A DNA stretch of 64,000 nt, taken from the NCBI GenBank assembly GCA_948474755.1, contig CAOLHI010000019.1, forward strand, positions 620,001 to 684,000. Direction: 5' to 3'. Made by a program: the position numbers and the translations under genes. Numbering within the stretch: position 1 is the first letter of the stretch; every line of letters starts with the position of its first letter. Positions 24,871 to 37,600 of this stretch are shown here, piece by piece. The DNA is from Ctenosaura bakeri. Lineage: Eukaryota; Chordata; Lepidosauria; Squamata; Iguanidae. Under the pieces are notes generated by a model that saw only the letters and a list, made by a program, of their open reading frames with translations, was not told the origin of the DNA and did not search any database.

Positions 24871-27800
24871 TCCATTTTTAATGCAGGCATATCTGTGAGA
24901 TCTACAGAATCTTCTTCCGCTGTGACAAAACCATCCCTACTAAGTACCCATCTAGTAGACACAATGGAAACGTTTTCTCAAATGCCTCCAAGATTTGTTA
25001 CTGAAGAGGTTGAGCTAACATATATTAATCTAACTACTAAAATGCCATCTGAGGAAACAAGAGCTGAAGAGCAGATGCTTGTAGGTCTTCATTCAACAGC
25101 AACATCTCATGGAAGCACAACTTTGCTTGATAGTTACAGTACCACAACACCATCTGCATTACTTGGATCTTCATCCTCAACAACTTTCTCAACTACTTCA
25201 AGAATCAAAACAGCTACTGCAAAAACTACACCCTACAATACAAGCTCCACTTTCTTCATTTCATTGCCCTCTATACCACCATTGACAATCTTTCCTCTAA
25301 CAACCACATCCACTAAACCATTACGATCCACAGCCTCTTCTGCCACAATAGCTACATTAACTGTTGGACAAAGTTTTACCAGTACTGAAATGCCTGTAAG
25401 CATCTTAACAACCAGAAGTCTTTCCTCAAGCCCTTTTCAAGTGTCAATAGGTGCAGCAACACAATCTTTATTAACTGAAAAAACATCTCTTCCAAGTCCC
25501 ATGTTCTTTACACATTCACCATTAACATACACCTCTCCCATGACTGTGTCTCCAGTTCCCTTATTTAGTTCTAGACCACCTGTATTTGTTACAAGGCCTG
25601 TTTATAGCACCTCCGCTTCAGACTTAATGACAATCCAACCTGACTCAAAGACAGAAGCTAAAACATTTCAGCATACTTCTCTTTCACCACATCTAACCCC
25701 AGAATATATTGTTCCTTTAACTACAAAACATTTTTCTATAACTACAGATATAGGAAGTGGAATATCATCTTCAGTTGCTACCCAACGACCTACAACAATG
25801 TTATCTTCATTGGGTCTGAATGTGACACATGCAATGTCTACATTAGTGCTGCCTCCAATTACATCTCAGAGACCCAAAGCAACTGGGGAAGTTACAATTG
25901 TCTCTAAGAGCTTTCATATAGGACCTTCTGCAAGTTCTCTTCCAGATGTTCCTCAGGCTTCCAAACCATTTTTACCAAGTACAGTTTCAACAGAAAGTAA
26001 ACAAGCACTGCATACAGATTCATCTGCAGTGCCAACTGTTTATATGAGTTCATCACAGTTTGTTGGGACCAGGACTATGCCTAGTAGTACTTCAATGTTA
26101 CCTATACGGATCTATGATACAGCACAAACAACTTCTACAGCCAGCATGGATAAGTTTGTCCCACACACAGAATTAAAAACTTCACCTTTAGTTTACAGTG
26201 TGGATACATTTACTACTTCTCCAGAGTTTCCAGGAACTTCATCTTTTACAAGTGCATCAGCTTTACTCACAGTGTTAACAAGATCTTCTGTTCCACAGAG
26301 ATCTGTTTCAGCATCTCACTCTGAAAGTTCATCAGTAATTCCCCAAACTGGCACCACTTCCCTTCTGATACCAGATACCACTGACATATCAATGCCAGGA
26401 GTATCACTTGGTGAAAAAGCTACTTCAAGAAGTCCAGATTCATATCTTGCAGCATCTCCTTCAGTCATTCCTTTATTAACATTAAGTGCAGATATTTCCA
26501 TAATACGTACTACATCTTTACCTCCTCTAAAGGTCACAGATATGCCTATGCTGTCTTGGGGAGGTACAAGTTCTATGACTCCAACAATGGACAGTAGAGC
26601 ATTATCATCTTTACAAAGTACATTTGGTACTCAGCTTGTAGAGCCAGCAACACAGCCAGCTTTTACAGTGGGTGCCCTTTCAAATATTTCATCAATTATG
26701 TCAGATGTCACTGACAAGTACTTCCTTAGCCCATCAGTTAGTCTACTATTTTCATCTGTGGGCACAAAAGCTCCTCCAAAAACTTCACAAGTTAGTGAAT
26801 TCTCTCCTGTCAGTTTCAAATTTCACACAGCTACTGCATTAGTCCCAATTCCTGCTACCTCCCAAACCACTACAAATGTTCCAAATATTACTTTGTTTTC
26901 ACCCAGGCTTTCCACAGAAGCTTTAAGAACAATGCCTGTTAAAATAGATGAAGTCACTACTTCAGGAGGCGTAGAGCTGAGCATGACACAGACATCTGAA
27001 CTTCAAAATGCAACTTCTGCTAGGGAAACTATGTATGCTGTAGCGAGTAATCAGACCACAAAAATACAGGAAAGTGCAAGTACTGAAGCACTAACACTAC
27101 TCCCAATTCAGATGACTCCAGCAATCAGTGAAGGTAGCACAGTACCAGTGAAACCAGTCTCTCTCTCTCATGTGACAGATATAACAGTATTGGATTGGTC
27201 TAGAGTTCCTCCACCAAAATCAGTCAGACCTTACTACAGTGTGACTGAACCACAGCAAATAAGGATCACCAGCTCACCAAATGTCACAGTAACAGATTCA
27301 TCACACTCTCTTCCACTGTCTTTGGGAGCAGTAACATCAGAGGCGGAAATGGAAGTAATGACAACAGAGAGCACAGAATATGCTTCATTTGGCACAATGA
27401 TTCATTCCCTAATGTCTGCAACATCCACAGAATGCATGGTGAGAGCATTATTGACTACTTATTTTGCTGTTTACAGTGGCCCCTCCACATTGGCCCCTCC
27501 TGTTCCCCTCTGGAGCTTCCCCCCTTCCATTCCTTTGTTTCTAGCCCTGATGTTCCCCGGGGGGAATTAGATAAAATAAAGGGCTTACTGGTACTTTCCC
27601 CTCAGACAGAGAAGAGCAGAGTTCTAGTGTTCTACTGCTTCTGGTTGCCACCTTAAGAAAGGAGGGGATAAGAGGAAAAAGGCCACCTGACCAATCAGCA
27701 GCAATTACAAAGCAGAATGTGCAGCCACATCGTGGCAAGGATATGCCTCCAGCAGCAGGGGAGAGACTTTGCTCACCCAAAAGGAAAAAAAAAACCCATC

Positions 27801-30800
27801 CATTTTAAACACAAGCCTGAAAAGCCTGGAGTGAGGAATGCAAGGGAATGGGAGGAGGAAAAAGGTTGCAGGGGAGGCAAGCACATGCCTCACAAATAAT
27901 ATTTGCAAAGGTCAAACCCACCAGTGTGGAGGGAGGACTGTATTCTAATTTCTACTCTAATTTCTAATTTTGTTGAAAATTTCTGTTTAAAATTTATTAT
28001 GTGAAATGGCCTTTATCTGCTTTCATTTTTGCTTCATTAAATGTCTCTATCTTTATACTGTTTCTAAACTTCTGTTGCTTCAGTGGCCAACTGTTCATAA
28101 AGATTTCTGCAGATCTACACTGAGTGTGTGTATTTAGGAGCCCCCATAATTAGTATCCTCAGTGGGCAGAATTCTGTTGGTTTTATTTTTGAAAGCTACC
28201 TGCTTACATTCCAATCATGTTTTCTATTTATATCATCCTTACTAGCACATCCATTCATACTATAATACCCACAGTCCTTTGTAGTAATGGTGAAACTTTC
28301 TTCATGAAATAAAACAATGATATAATGATGTTATTTTTTTTTCTGTTACCATGGAACAGCCACGGTATCTTGATCCAGTAGACCAATGTACTCAGTATGT
28401 GTGCATTAATATGGGATGGATGCTGTACAACCTCTCAATGAATTGTCATAAAAATGTGGAGAAACCTGATTGTGGTTTTCGAGGGATGCCAGTTCAAGTC
28501 AACAGTGACAGCTGCTGTCCAGAATGGCAATGTCCTTGTAAGTCTTTGCATAGATTCTAGTACATTGTTTATAAGTGAAAGTCTGAAAATTATGATTTGC
28601 ATTCAAAACTGATTATAATTTTGGATGATGATGATAAGAAACTCATAGAGCCAGGCGCAAAGACAGGTATCAACAACAGGGGTTAATCAGAGACAATAGC
28701 AATGCAGGTCACAGAATTAGATCCAGACCTGGTGGTATGATTAGATCCAGACTTGAAGCAGACCTATGGGATTTAATTCTTTCATATCACCCCACTACTT
28801 TCAGTGTGGCTACTGGATCCCACCAATAGTTTGCCTAGTTGAATCAAGCCAAACAGGATGTTCTACCATAATTATTCAGAGACAAAAATTAAGTTGACAT
28901 AGGAAGAAAAATACCTAAATCATTCCATGGGGAAGGGAAGTTTTAAGTGTCTTTGGCCCTTTGCACACGGTATGGCTGCCCTGCAGATGGGACATTATGG
29001 CAGCGCTCTGCGGGTTGTGCTTCTGCAATGTTGTCATCCTGCCGCCACCTTGTCCAACTGTCGCACGAGCATGGTATTTTGCAAAGTGGAAAAAAATCCA
29101 TTTTACGCTTAGCATTGCACTGTGCCTCCACCTTTCCCAACCATGTGGAAGGGCAGAAGCACACTGGCAACCCCTCCCTTGCCAGTACAGCAATGGCAAG
29201 TGCCTGGCTGCACTACAGAAGGGAAGAGGCGGGGTCAGAGCACTCTCCTCTGCAGCAACTGGGTGAGGTGCAGAGGGGAGCGTTCCTGGCACGCTTTCCC
29301 ACCCTGCCAGGGCTGCAACAAAAGGACTATGCTGAGCCCCATTGTGAGGAAATGGCCTTTGTGTAAAAACTGCTCCATTTAAATTGCAATCCTATAACAC
29401 TCTTACCTGGTTGGAAGTTCCACTGAACTGGATGGAGCTTACATCTGGGTAGACATTCATAGATTTGCACTGTTAAGCCTCCCCCCCCCCTTGCAGTGGT
29501 CTAATTGAATTTTTTTTTAATTTTAAATTTTTATAAATTTTATTGTAAGAACCCCCCTTACATTTCTATTTCTCTCCAAATTTCATTTACATAGTATTAC
29601 TTAAATAATGTATTATAAATCATACTGATTATATATTTTAGTTATATATATCTGAATCTCATTCTTATTATACCAGTTGTTATTAATCATACCCATAATT
29701 AACATTTTCAAAATATACTGTTAATAATTTCATTCTTATTTCTTTCCTAAACCTTAATTATTCTTTCCTAAATACTCTTACTACCCTACATACCAATATA
29801 CTATAGCAATATACTATTGCTACAAACCATCTCCCTTACAGATTTGTGATGTAAGATGGACTGGAAATTTACTGCTGTGATCTGCTAAACACAAACCATG
29901 GAACAGTTTCTATGCCATGAGATACACAGTAGAGAATCTTCACTAAACCTGTAATAATATGTAAATTGCTCCTGGCCTTAGGAACTTGTATTGTCTGCCA
30001 AGCTGAAAGGAGTACTGAGCTGATAAGCAGACTGCCAGAAGTGAACTAGGTTTTAAAAGAAGTGTGTAACCCTTCAAAGTTGGACAGGTTGTTTGGAACC
30101 AAAAGGTGCTTCCATGAATTAGCTAGAATTAATGAGGGTGTTTTTTTTTAAAAACAAAACAAAAACAAATTAGGCTACAAAGTCCTAACACAAGATGTTT
30201 CTAAACCCAGCTAGCTACGATAGTGCGGAAAAGTCAATAGTCCCTCTAATACATCAGTGTATGATTGTGGTCAATGTAGTGCTGTAATTTACTAAAGTCT
30301 TATGTTTGCAGTCACTTACAGATATAATTTAAATGTTGCTCTTATTGATTTTCTGTGAATCATCATATAACTTGCATGCCTAATTCCTTTCAAGACTGTA
30401 TATAAGATGTTATTGCTAACTTATGCTACACCAATTTAAGTTTCTCAAAAGTTCCAGTTAAATTAATACCAGCTTACTAAACAATTGTACATAATGGGAC
30501 TTGAGCATCCATGAATTTTGGAATCCACGGGGTGTCTTGGAACCAAACCGTAGCAAATACTGAGGGTTCATTGTATATGCGTTGCTGCTGAACAGTGGTC
30601 TTTATCATATCTCTGTTCAGTGAAATATTTTTCTCACTTCAAGAAGTAGGCATAATAAGTCCTGAATGAGACTTACTACTAGTGTAATGGATCCTGAATT
30701 TAATAAAAACACCTGAAGTGTTATGTTTAATGGTGATATCATTAACTGTCAGCTCTTTCCTAGGTCAGTGCTCTGTCCTGTCTGAACTGAGCGTTATTAC

Positions 30801-33800
30801 ATTTGATGGAAATAACCTAGCACTGTATAAAGTTGCTTCCTATATTTTAGTCAAGCTACCCACGGAGATTATTGTGGCTCATATTGAAAAATGTCCTGCT
30901 AATCAGGTAGGAAACTTGTGTAGTACTATACAACATTATATGTTTTTGGTTAAGAAAAAACTTTATAGGAAGTAGTCATATTTCAGTACTAATAAAAACC
31001 CATCTTCTATGAAAAAATAATAAAAACAACTATTTCTCAGATATGTTTTATAATTTGATGATATGGAATCCATCAAGTTACATGGTGCCCATGGTTCTTG
31101 AGGGATTCTGTTGAATAGATCAATGAGAAGAGTTTCAGTATTGGAAATGCAAGTTATATAAGTAATAAACATTACAAATGCAATTTCATAAGCATCTACT
31201 CAGAAAAAAAGCTCCAGTGAATACAATAGGGCTTATTTCAGATTTGCATAAATTGGAATGCAGCTGGAGGTTTTTAGTACTATCAGAGGAATCATCAGTT
31301 CTACAACAACGTTTGTTTACATTCAAGCAACTTTTAAAAGGAGTTTGTTTAAAAGGCTTTATGTTGAATTCTAAGCAGTAGTGTTTATAGTATTTCTGGA
31401 ATTATGCTACTTTTTGCAACAGGAATTCTAACCCACTTTTAAAATTATTTTTCAGAGTGCCAATTCAATAAGAAAGCTTGTGAGTATTTTTTCTAAGAAT
31501 GGTTTTAATATAAATGTAAGCATACACTCCAGTTTGTGGTGATTGTGTTATGTCCCTTCCAAAATGTTCTCTGTCTTTTTCATTCAAGGCTCCACCTGGA
31601 AGTGCTTCAGGTCTCTGTTTTAGGAAACTTAATGTAACAACACCGTTATACACAGTACTTATCAATCGTTTAGCAAGAAAGGTGAGTTGCAAATTAATAA
31701 AACATAATTGTGGTATGCTTCTGCTAAAAATGTAATTGAAAAAATAGACCAATATGTAACATTTTCTGGGATGTGACAAACCTGCTTTATTTAATACAGA
31801 GGAAGATTTTTATTAAATGACAGCAACAGATGCTTCAGTACATCCACACACATCACTGCCGTTTTAGGTATAGGATGTGATGTTCCATCAGTGCTTAAAT
31901 TTGCAGATCCAGAGGCTGCTAATATGGAGGGTCCACTATACGTGGTTTTGCTTTTAGAAATGCAGTTCTATCTTTGTAGTTTATTATGCTATAAAGAGTT
32001 CATAAAGAGGAACACTACCTCTTGTGGTCCTCAAATGCATGATATTAAAACTATATTTTTCATTCATGCGGTCTTTTTGCTTTATTTTAGGTTGTTGTGA
32101 ATGCAGTGATTCAATCTCTGCCTTTCTCGAAACATGGCTTATGTATTCAAGACACAGGTGCTATGTATGTAATCAATACACCAGCTGGCATCAACATTAA
32201 ATGGGCCCATGTTACTGGCATTATAGACATCCAATATGGCTTTCACTCTAATACATCTACTAAAACGGAAGGACTCTGTGGTGAGAATAATTATAATTAT
32301 TGTCCTGCCTTTTCACCAAAATTGGGATTCAAGTGAGCTTATTATTTAAAACATGTATGGTTTCTAATTTTCAGTATATATTTTTAGTCTTCCAGAATAG
32401 GTTTTTTTCCAGAAAGGCTACAGTGTTTTTTTTCAATGTCCTGTCAACTGTCTTTTTTTGTTTTGTGATCTTATTACTCTCTTTCTGCTCTGCCTTCTAC
32501 ACTTACCCTAAATAAAAATACCTCCAGTAAAGCCTGTATGTTGACTGGCTTACCAAAGCAGGTCTTGTGGAGGGAATAAACCACTGATATGTGGCAGCTT
32601 CCATGAATCTGATCCAGATTTTAAGATGAACTTTAAAGGAGGTGCTGAACCTAATTTGAATTAAATTTGAAGTAAAACCGGAAAAAATTCACTGCTCCAC
32701 TGACATGGAAGCCACCAGTAGCCACTAGAATAAATGATCTAATGGAAGCTATCTGATAGAAGATAATTGGGATGAAAATATAAGACAGCAGAAGCAAAAC
32801 TCAAAACATAACATGACAAAAAGTAAAAGAGATGTTTGCTTTAATGGATGCCTAGACAGTTAAGGAGCTGTTGGGCATTTGTGTCAAATTAGAACATGCT
32901 ACAAAATGAGATTAGCCACTTCGCTTTTTCTATCTGCAGTGGGCTGCTTTCTTGCTCTATGCGAATACAAAGTAATGTCCCATCTATCCAGTATTTTTTA
33001 CTGTGACTGGTAGCAATTTCCCAGGACATCAGTAGATAGCCTTTCTAACACCTGAAGATGCCAGTGTTGACCTGAGACTTTCTGTGTATGGCCTACCACT
33101 GTGCTGCACCTCCTTCCAAATGCTAATTCCTGTCTATGTGAAGAGGAATAAAAGATTGCTGTAGAAACAGTAATAGATTTCCACAAGACTCATCTGAGGT
33201 GATAACTGCAGGGTTCTGCAATGGACAGTAGCATTTTATTTCTAGGATCCTTGAGAGTCGTGTTTAGAATGCACTAATCCTTCAAATAAAGTAGAGAACA
33301 GCATTTATATTTCATTGTCTGACTATTCTTTTTACATTGACATACTAAGAGTTATAGAATAGGAAAGAGAGCTAATAGGAAAGAAAGCTAATAGGAAAGA
33401 GAAAGTAGATTTTGTCTCTCAAACAGAAGCTTCACAGAATCAAGTGAAACTTCTGCCTTTCTGCTTGCATATTTAATGACTTGAATTTATTTCTTAATGT
33501 TAAGGTGTCTGTAATGGTGATCCAGTTGATGACCTGAAAATGCAGAACAGAACAGTGATCACAAATATGGAGGAAATTGAGGCTTTCATTAAGAGTTGGG
33601 AAATTGAGAAGTCTATTGATGTAACAACAAGGAGAATTGTAAGAAATTGTACAGAAGATAATTGTACATATTGTATGGAACTCTTGAACAGATGGGTTTT
33701 TACTCCCTGTCACAAGAAAGTAAGTATAAAACCGTAAACAGTCCTATATCTAGAAGATCAATGCCTAACGGAAAAATAATGGAAAAAGACACTATCACTA

Positions 33801-34562
33801 TCCTTTTTTTAAAAAAAAAGAGAGAGAGAAGCCTCATTGGATGACAAATGAAACTTTTCAAAAGTTTAAGGGCAGTTGAGCAGGAAAAATTAAAGATGAT
33901 ACAAAGAGGTCAGAATCCTGAAATCAACAACTTAGCACAAGAATGAAGCAAATGATTATGATAAACAGGTAGAGAAAAAGAAGCTAGAACAAGAGACCTC
34001 TTCCACAAGGTCTGAGAAATCAAATGAATTTCTCAGGAAATTTAAATCAAGAGTAAGGATGCTATGTGACCAGCAAGGGAACATGCAATGTTAGCTACTT
34101 AAAATAAAAAGATGATGGAAACAATAGACTGAAAAAATATACAAAGGAAATGAAAGGATGATAGATTCTGAAATTACAGTAAAGGAAACAACATTCTGAG
34201 TTTTCAAGTCCTGAGTAGGGCTTTTCAAGATTAGGATATATGAAAGACCATAGGCTGTTTCATAAGTTCATCATGAGTTGAAGCTGACTTAATTGGCATA
34301 CAACAAGTTTTTACAGTGGATGGTGAATTTAAGCTAATGTATTTAGGCTGACTTTCCTCACAAACAAGAACAACAATGAAGAAAGAATTAAATTGAATTG
34401 AATTAAATTAAATGTTGAGCCTCTTTACATTAAAAATGAAAAACTTAATAGAAAAGCTTTAAAATTTTACTGTTGTGAAATACAACTCCTAGAATATTTT
34501 AGCTTGCATAGCCAGTGACCAGTTGGTGGGACATTCTGGAAACTGTAACCTGTTTACCTCTC

Positions 34563-34601
<39 letters not shown>

Positions 34602-37600
34602 GTGCCTTCAAGTTGTTTTTGACTTATGGTAACCCTAAGGCAATGATATAACAGGGTTTTCTGGGGCTGTGTGTGTGACATGCCCAAGTTCACCCAGTGG
34701 GTTTCCATGGCTGAGCAGGGAAGTGAACCCTGGTCTTTGGGGTCACAGTCCAAAACTCAAAACACTACACCATACTGTCTCTCATTTACCTCTTTATCTT
34801 TGTTTTTCCCCGCCTGTAATTTATTTAAGTAGAAGAAGATATATAATGCAGTATTAATTGATATCCATATGCCTGTCTCTATGTTTAATTTAATCTAGGT
34901 TTCACCACAGGATTTCTGTGAGAAAATGTGGATCAACAATACTTACTTTTGGAATTATGAATGTGATGCACTTTCCGCATATGTAGCATTGTGTAACAAA
35001 CATAATATCTGCATTAAATGGAGAACACCAGATTACTGTTGTAAGTACAGTACTGTCTTTTCTGGGCAGGAATTTTCTTACTCTTAAATGTGATTGAAAC
35101 CTGTGATTGAAACCTTTTCTGAAGTTAATAGTGGCATTCTAAGTATTATGTGTGAATGAATGATGGATTTTTATGGAGTGCTAACTTAAGCTTGATGAGT
35201 TGTCTAGCACTGGTCATTTGTATTGTTTATGTGCATGTCTAATAGCATTTTAAAGTTCTCCTATGTTCCTAGTTGTCAGAATAGATTTGGGTGCAAGCTA
35301 AGATTCTTTTCGTTATGAGGACAGGCAATGCTCACCACTCCTATTGCACACTTATATGATTTCTATGATATTACAACTAGATAAATAGCTGGATTAAATT
35401 ATTTTTAAAAACTCTGGTGGTTAAGGGAAAAAAGACCAAAGATAAGACTTATCTTGTGTTACCTGAAGTTTCACAAAACCAGAAAATTGGAACCCATGGC
35501 ATCTCCTGAGGGACTAAAACGGTTATGCTTGAGTCCTGCAAGACAGCAAAGGGATAAAACCTTCATGTTTCATCATCCTTTGGATTCTGATATCTGTGGT
35601 AACATATACCCAAGAACAGGAGTGGTGGGTGGGATGGAGCTAAAGTCCCCCAAGACTAAGGTAATGGAGTTGAGCCCCCTCAGATTATCGGACAAAATTG
35701 GACCACCAAGATTTCAATGTAGTTGAGCCTCCTCGGACCTTATTAGTCAGAAGTATACTAAATGATTAAATACTAAGAAATACTAAAATGACTATTGTTG
35801 TTCAGCTGTCCAAAGAATATTAAACGCTGTCTTCCATCTTTCTTGTGGATGCTTACTTGGGAGTAAGCAATATTGAATACATGGAGATGTTTCTACATTC
35901 ACATTGTGCTTGTAAGAGTCTTCAAATTTCAGAAAGTTTCAATTATAATAAATGAAAAGTAATTTGCCCTCCCCCTGCTAGTACCTGCAGGTAGGCAAAA
36001 TTGATAACAACCTGCCTGCCAATGTTGAGGCCCACGACCTTAAAAAATTTTTGTGGGAACCCTGTGTGGTAACATGTAGCTTTTTCCTGACAGGTCACAT
36101 TCTGCAACTAATGACAATATATTGAATGTGTATTCCCCTATATTCCCTCTAGAACGCAGAATCCCGCTTTAGAATGAGGCTGAGCATACACAAAATAATT
36201 TCTCCAGCACTTGTTCTATTAGGTGTTTATGGTTGTTAATGCTTCGTAACTTTAGAGTGGCACCTCAGAACTTCAGGAAATCAATATAGGATTGCCTGAG
36301 TAATGTACATCAGTAGCTTGCAAAATGTGACATAAATTACATAATATGCCTGAGCGAAACAAAAAATGGAGTAAAAAGAGGTAAATATGTCAATTCTTGG
36401 CATTTTTAAGCTTGCAGTAACATGCTGTATATCTGACAGTGTTTATAGCACTGGTTTGAAATTTGGCATACTTGTACACTTTGGTGACTTGGCCATGTAT
36501 ACCAAGTTTCAAGGTATTATGATAACAGGAGTCTTTGCTATGTGCTGTAGAATACTGAGGTGTCAAATGGCAAAACCCTGTCCTAGCCATAATTCAGCTT
36601 AACCAAAAGGGCATTCCTTTAAACCACACATAGTTCACAGAACAGTCCTTTCTACATACATTGCAAATTGTGACTATAATATGAAGTGGAACACATGACA
36701 GTTTGCCATGATACTATTGATATTTCCCTTGTACCGTAGAAATTGTCAAGTCTTAATATAAACAGTCGTTGAGAACTGTAGAATACAATGTGATCTGTGA
36801 CTTGCTGCTGTTCCTGCTGCTTATTTTCCTCTATATGTGTGACCTGTAGCACTCAGTTGTCCCAGTGGGAAAGAATACCAGCCATGTGTGCAACCCTGTG
36901 CTGCCAAAACATGTCTAAATAAATGGTTCTATGAAGAATCACCATGCTCTTATTTAAGGGAAGACTGTGTTTGCAAAAATGGGACCATTCTTCACAGAAC
37001 AGACTCTGACCTCTGCATTCCAGAAGAAAAATGTGGTGAGTAAACCTATAGCTATGTAAGCATTTTTCTTCCCTCCTCTTAAGCCCAAGCATGCATATTT
37101 TCTAGTGTGGCAGAAGCATGGTTTCTGTCTCTGTCTTCTTTTTTCCCTAAAGAGTATGAAATTAATTGAGAGGTCAATGTACCTCCAGTTTTTGTATTCA
37201 TCAATGGGTATAGCTTCAGCGCTGAGTTTTACAATTACAGCCTTTGCTAATTTATCCCACAAAAGTGTCCATAATATTGCAGATTGTCTGCTTTAAGCTG
37301 GCAATATTATTCCTGCAAGAATCTTTGATTTTGAAGTAGTAGGTTCATCACTGCTATGAACCAAGGCGAAACATTATTAATGTATTAAAAGAAGATTAAA
37401 TGAAGGGCACCAAAGGCTACACAGTGTTATTATTCCTGCAATCTTTTTGTTGCCCAGGGAGCAAATATGGTCAGTACAGGTTCCTCACATTCTCATATTT
37501 CCTTTCGCACTGTCTGCCATTTTGAAAGAGGTTGAGTATATTTTATTATAAGTCAAATTCCTTAAACTCTTTATAGATTTGTCTGTCACAGAGGTATACT

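Noticed and set aside
24745..27570. A 941-codon ORF as an intronless gene of its own
   Set aside because: The frame runs through a microsatellite upstream and into a MITE downstream. Splice sites and split codons show that only 24887-27438 is exon.
28915..29382. Several long ORFs on both strands
   Set aside because: They lie inside a GC-rich inverted-repeat element with few stop codons by composition.
34499..34753. Minus-strand ORF with a poly-Gln run
   Set aside because: The poly-Gln is the translated (CAA)n tail of a SINE, not a polyglutamine gene.
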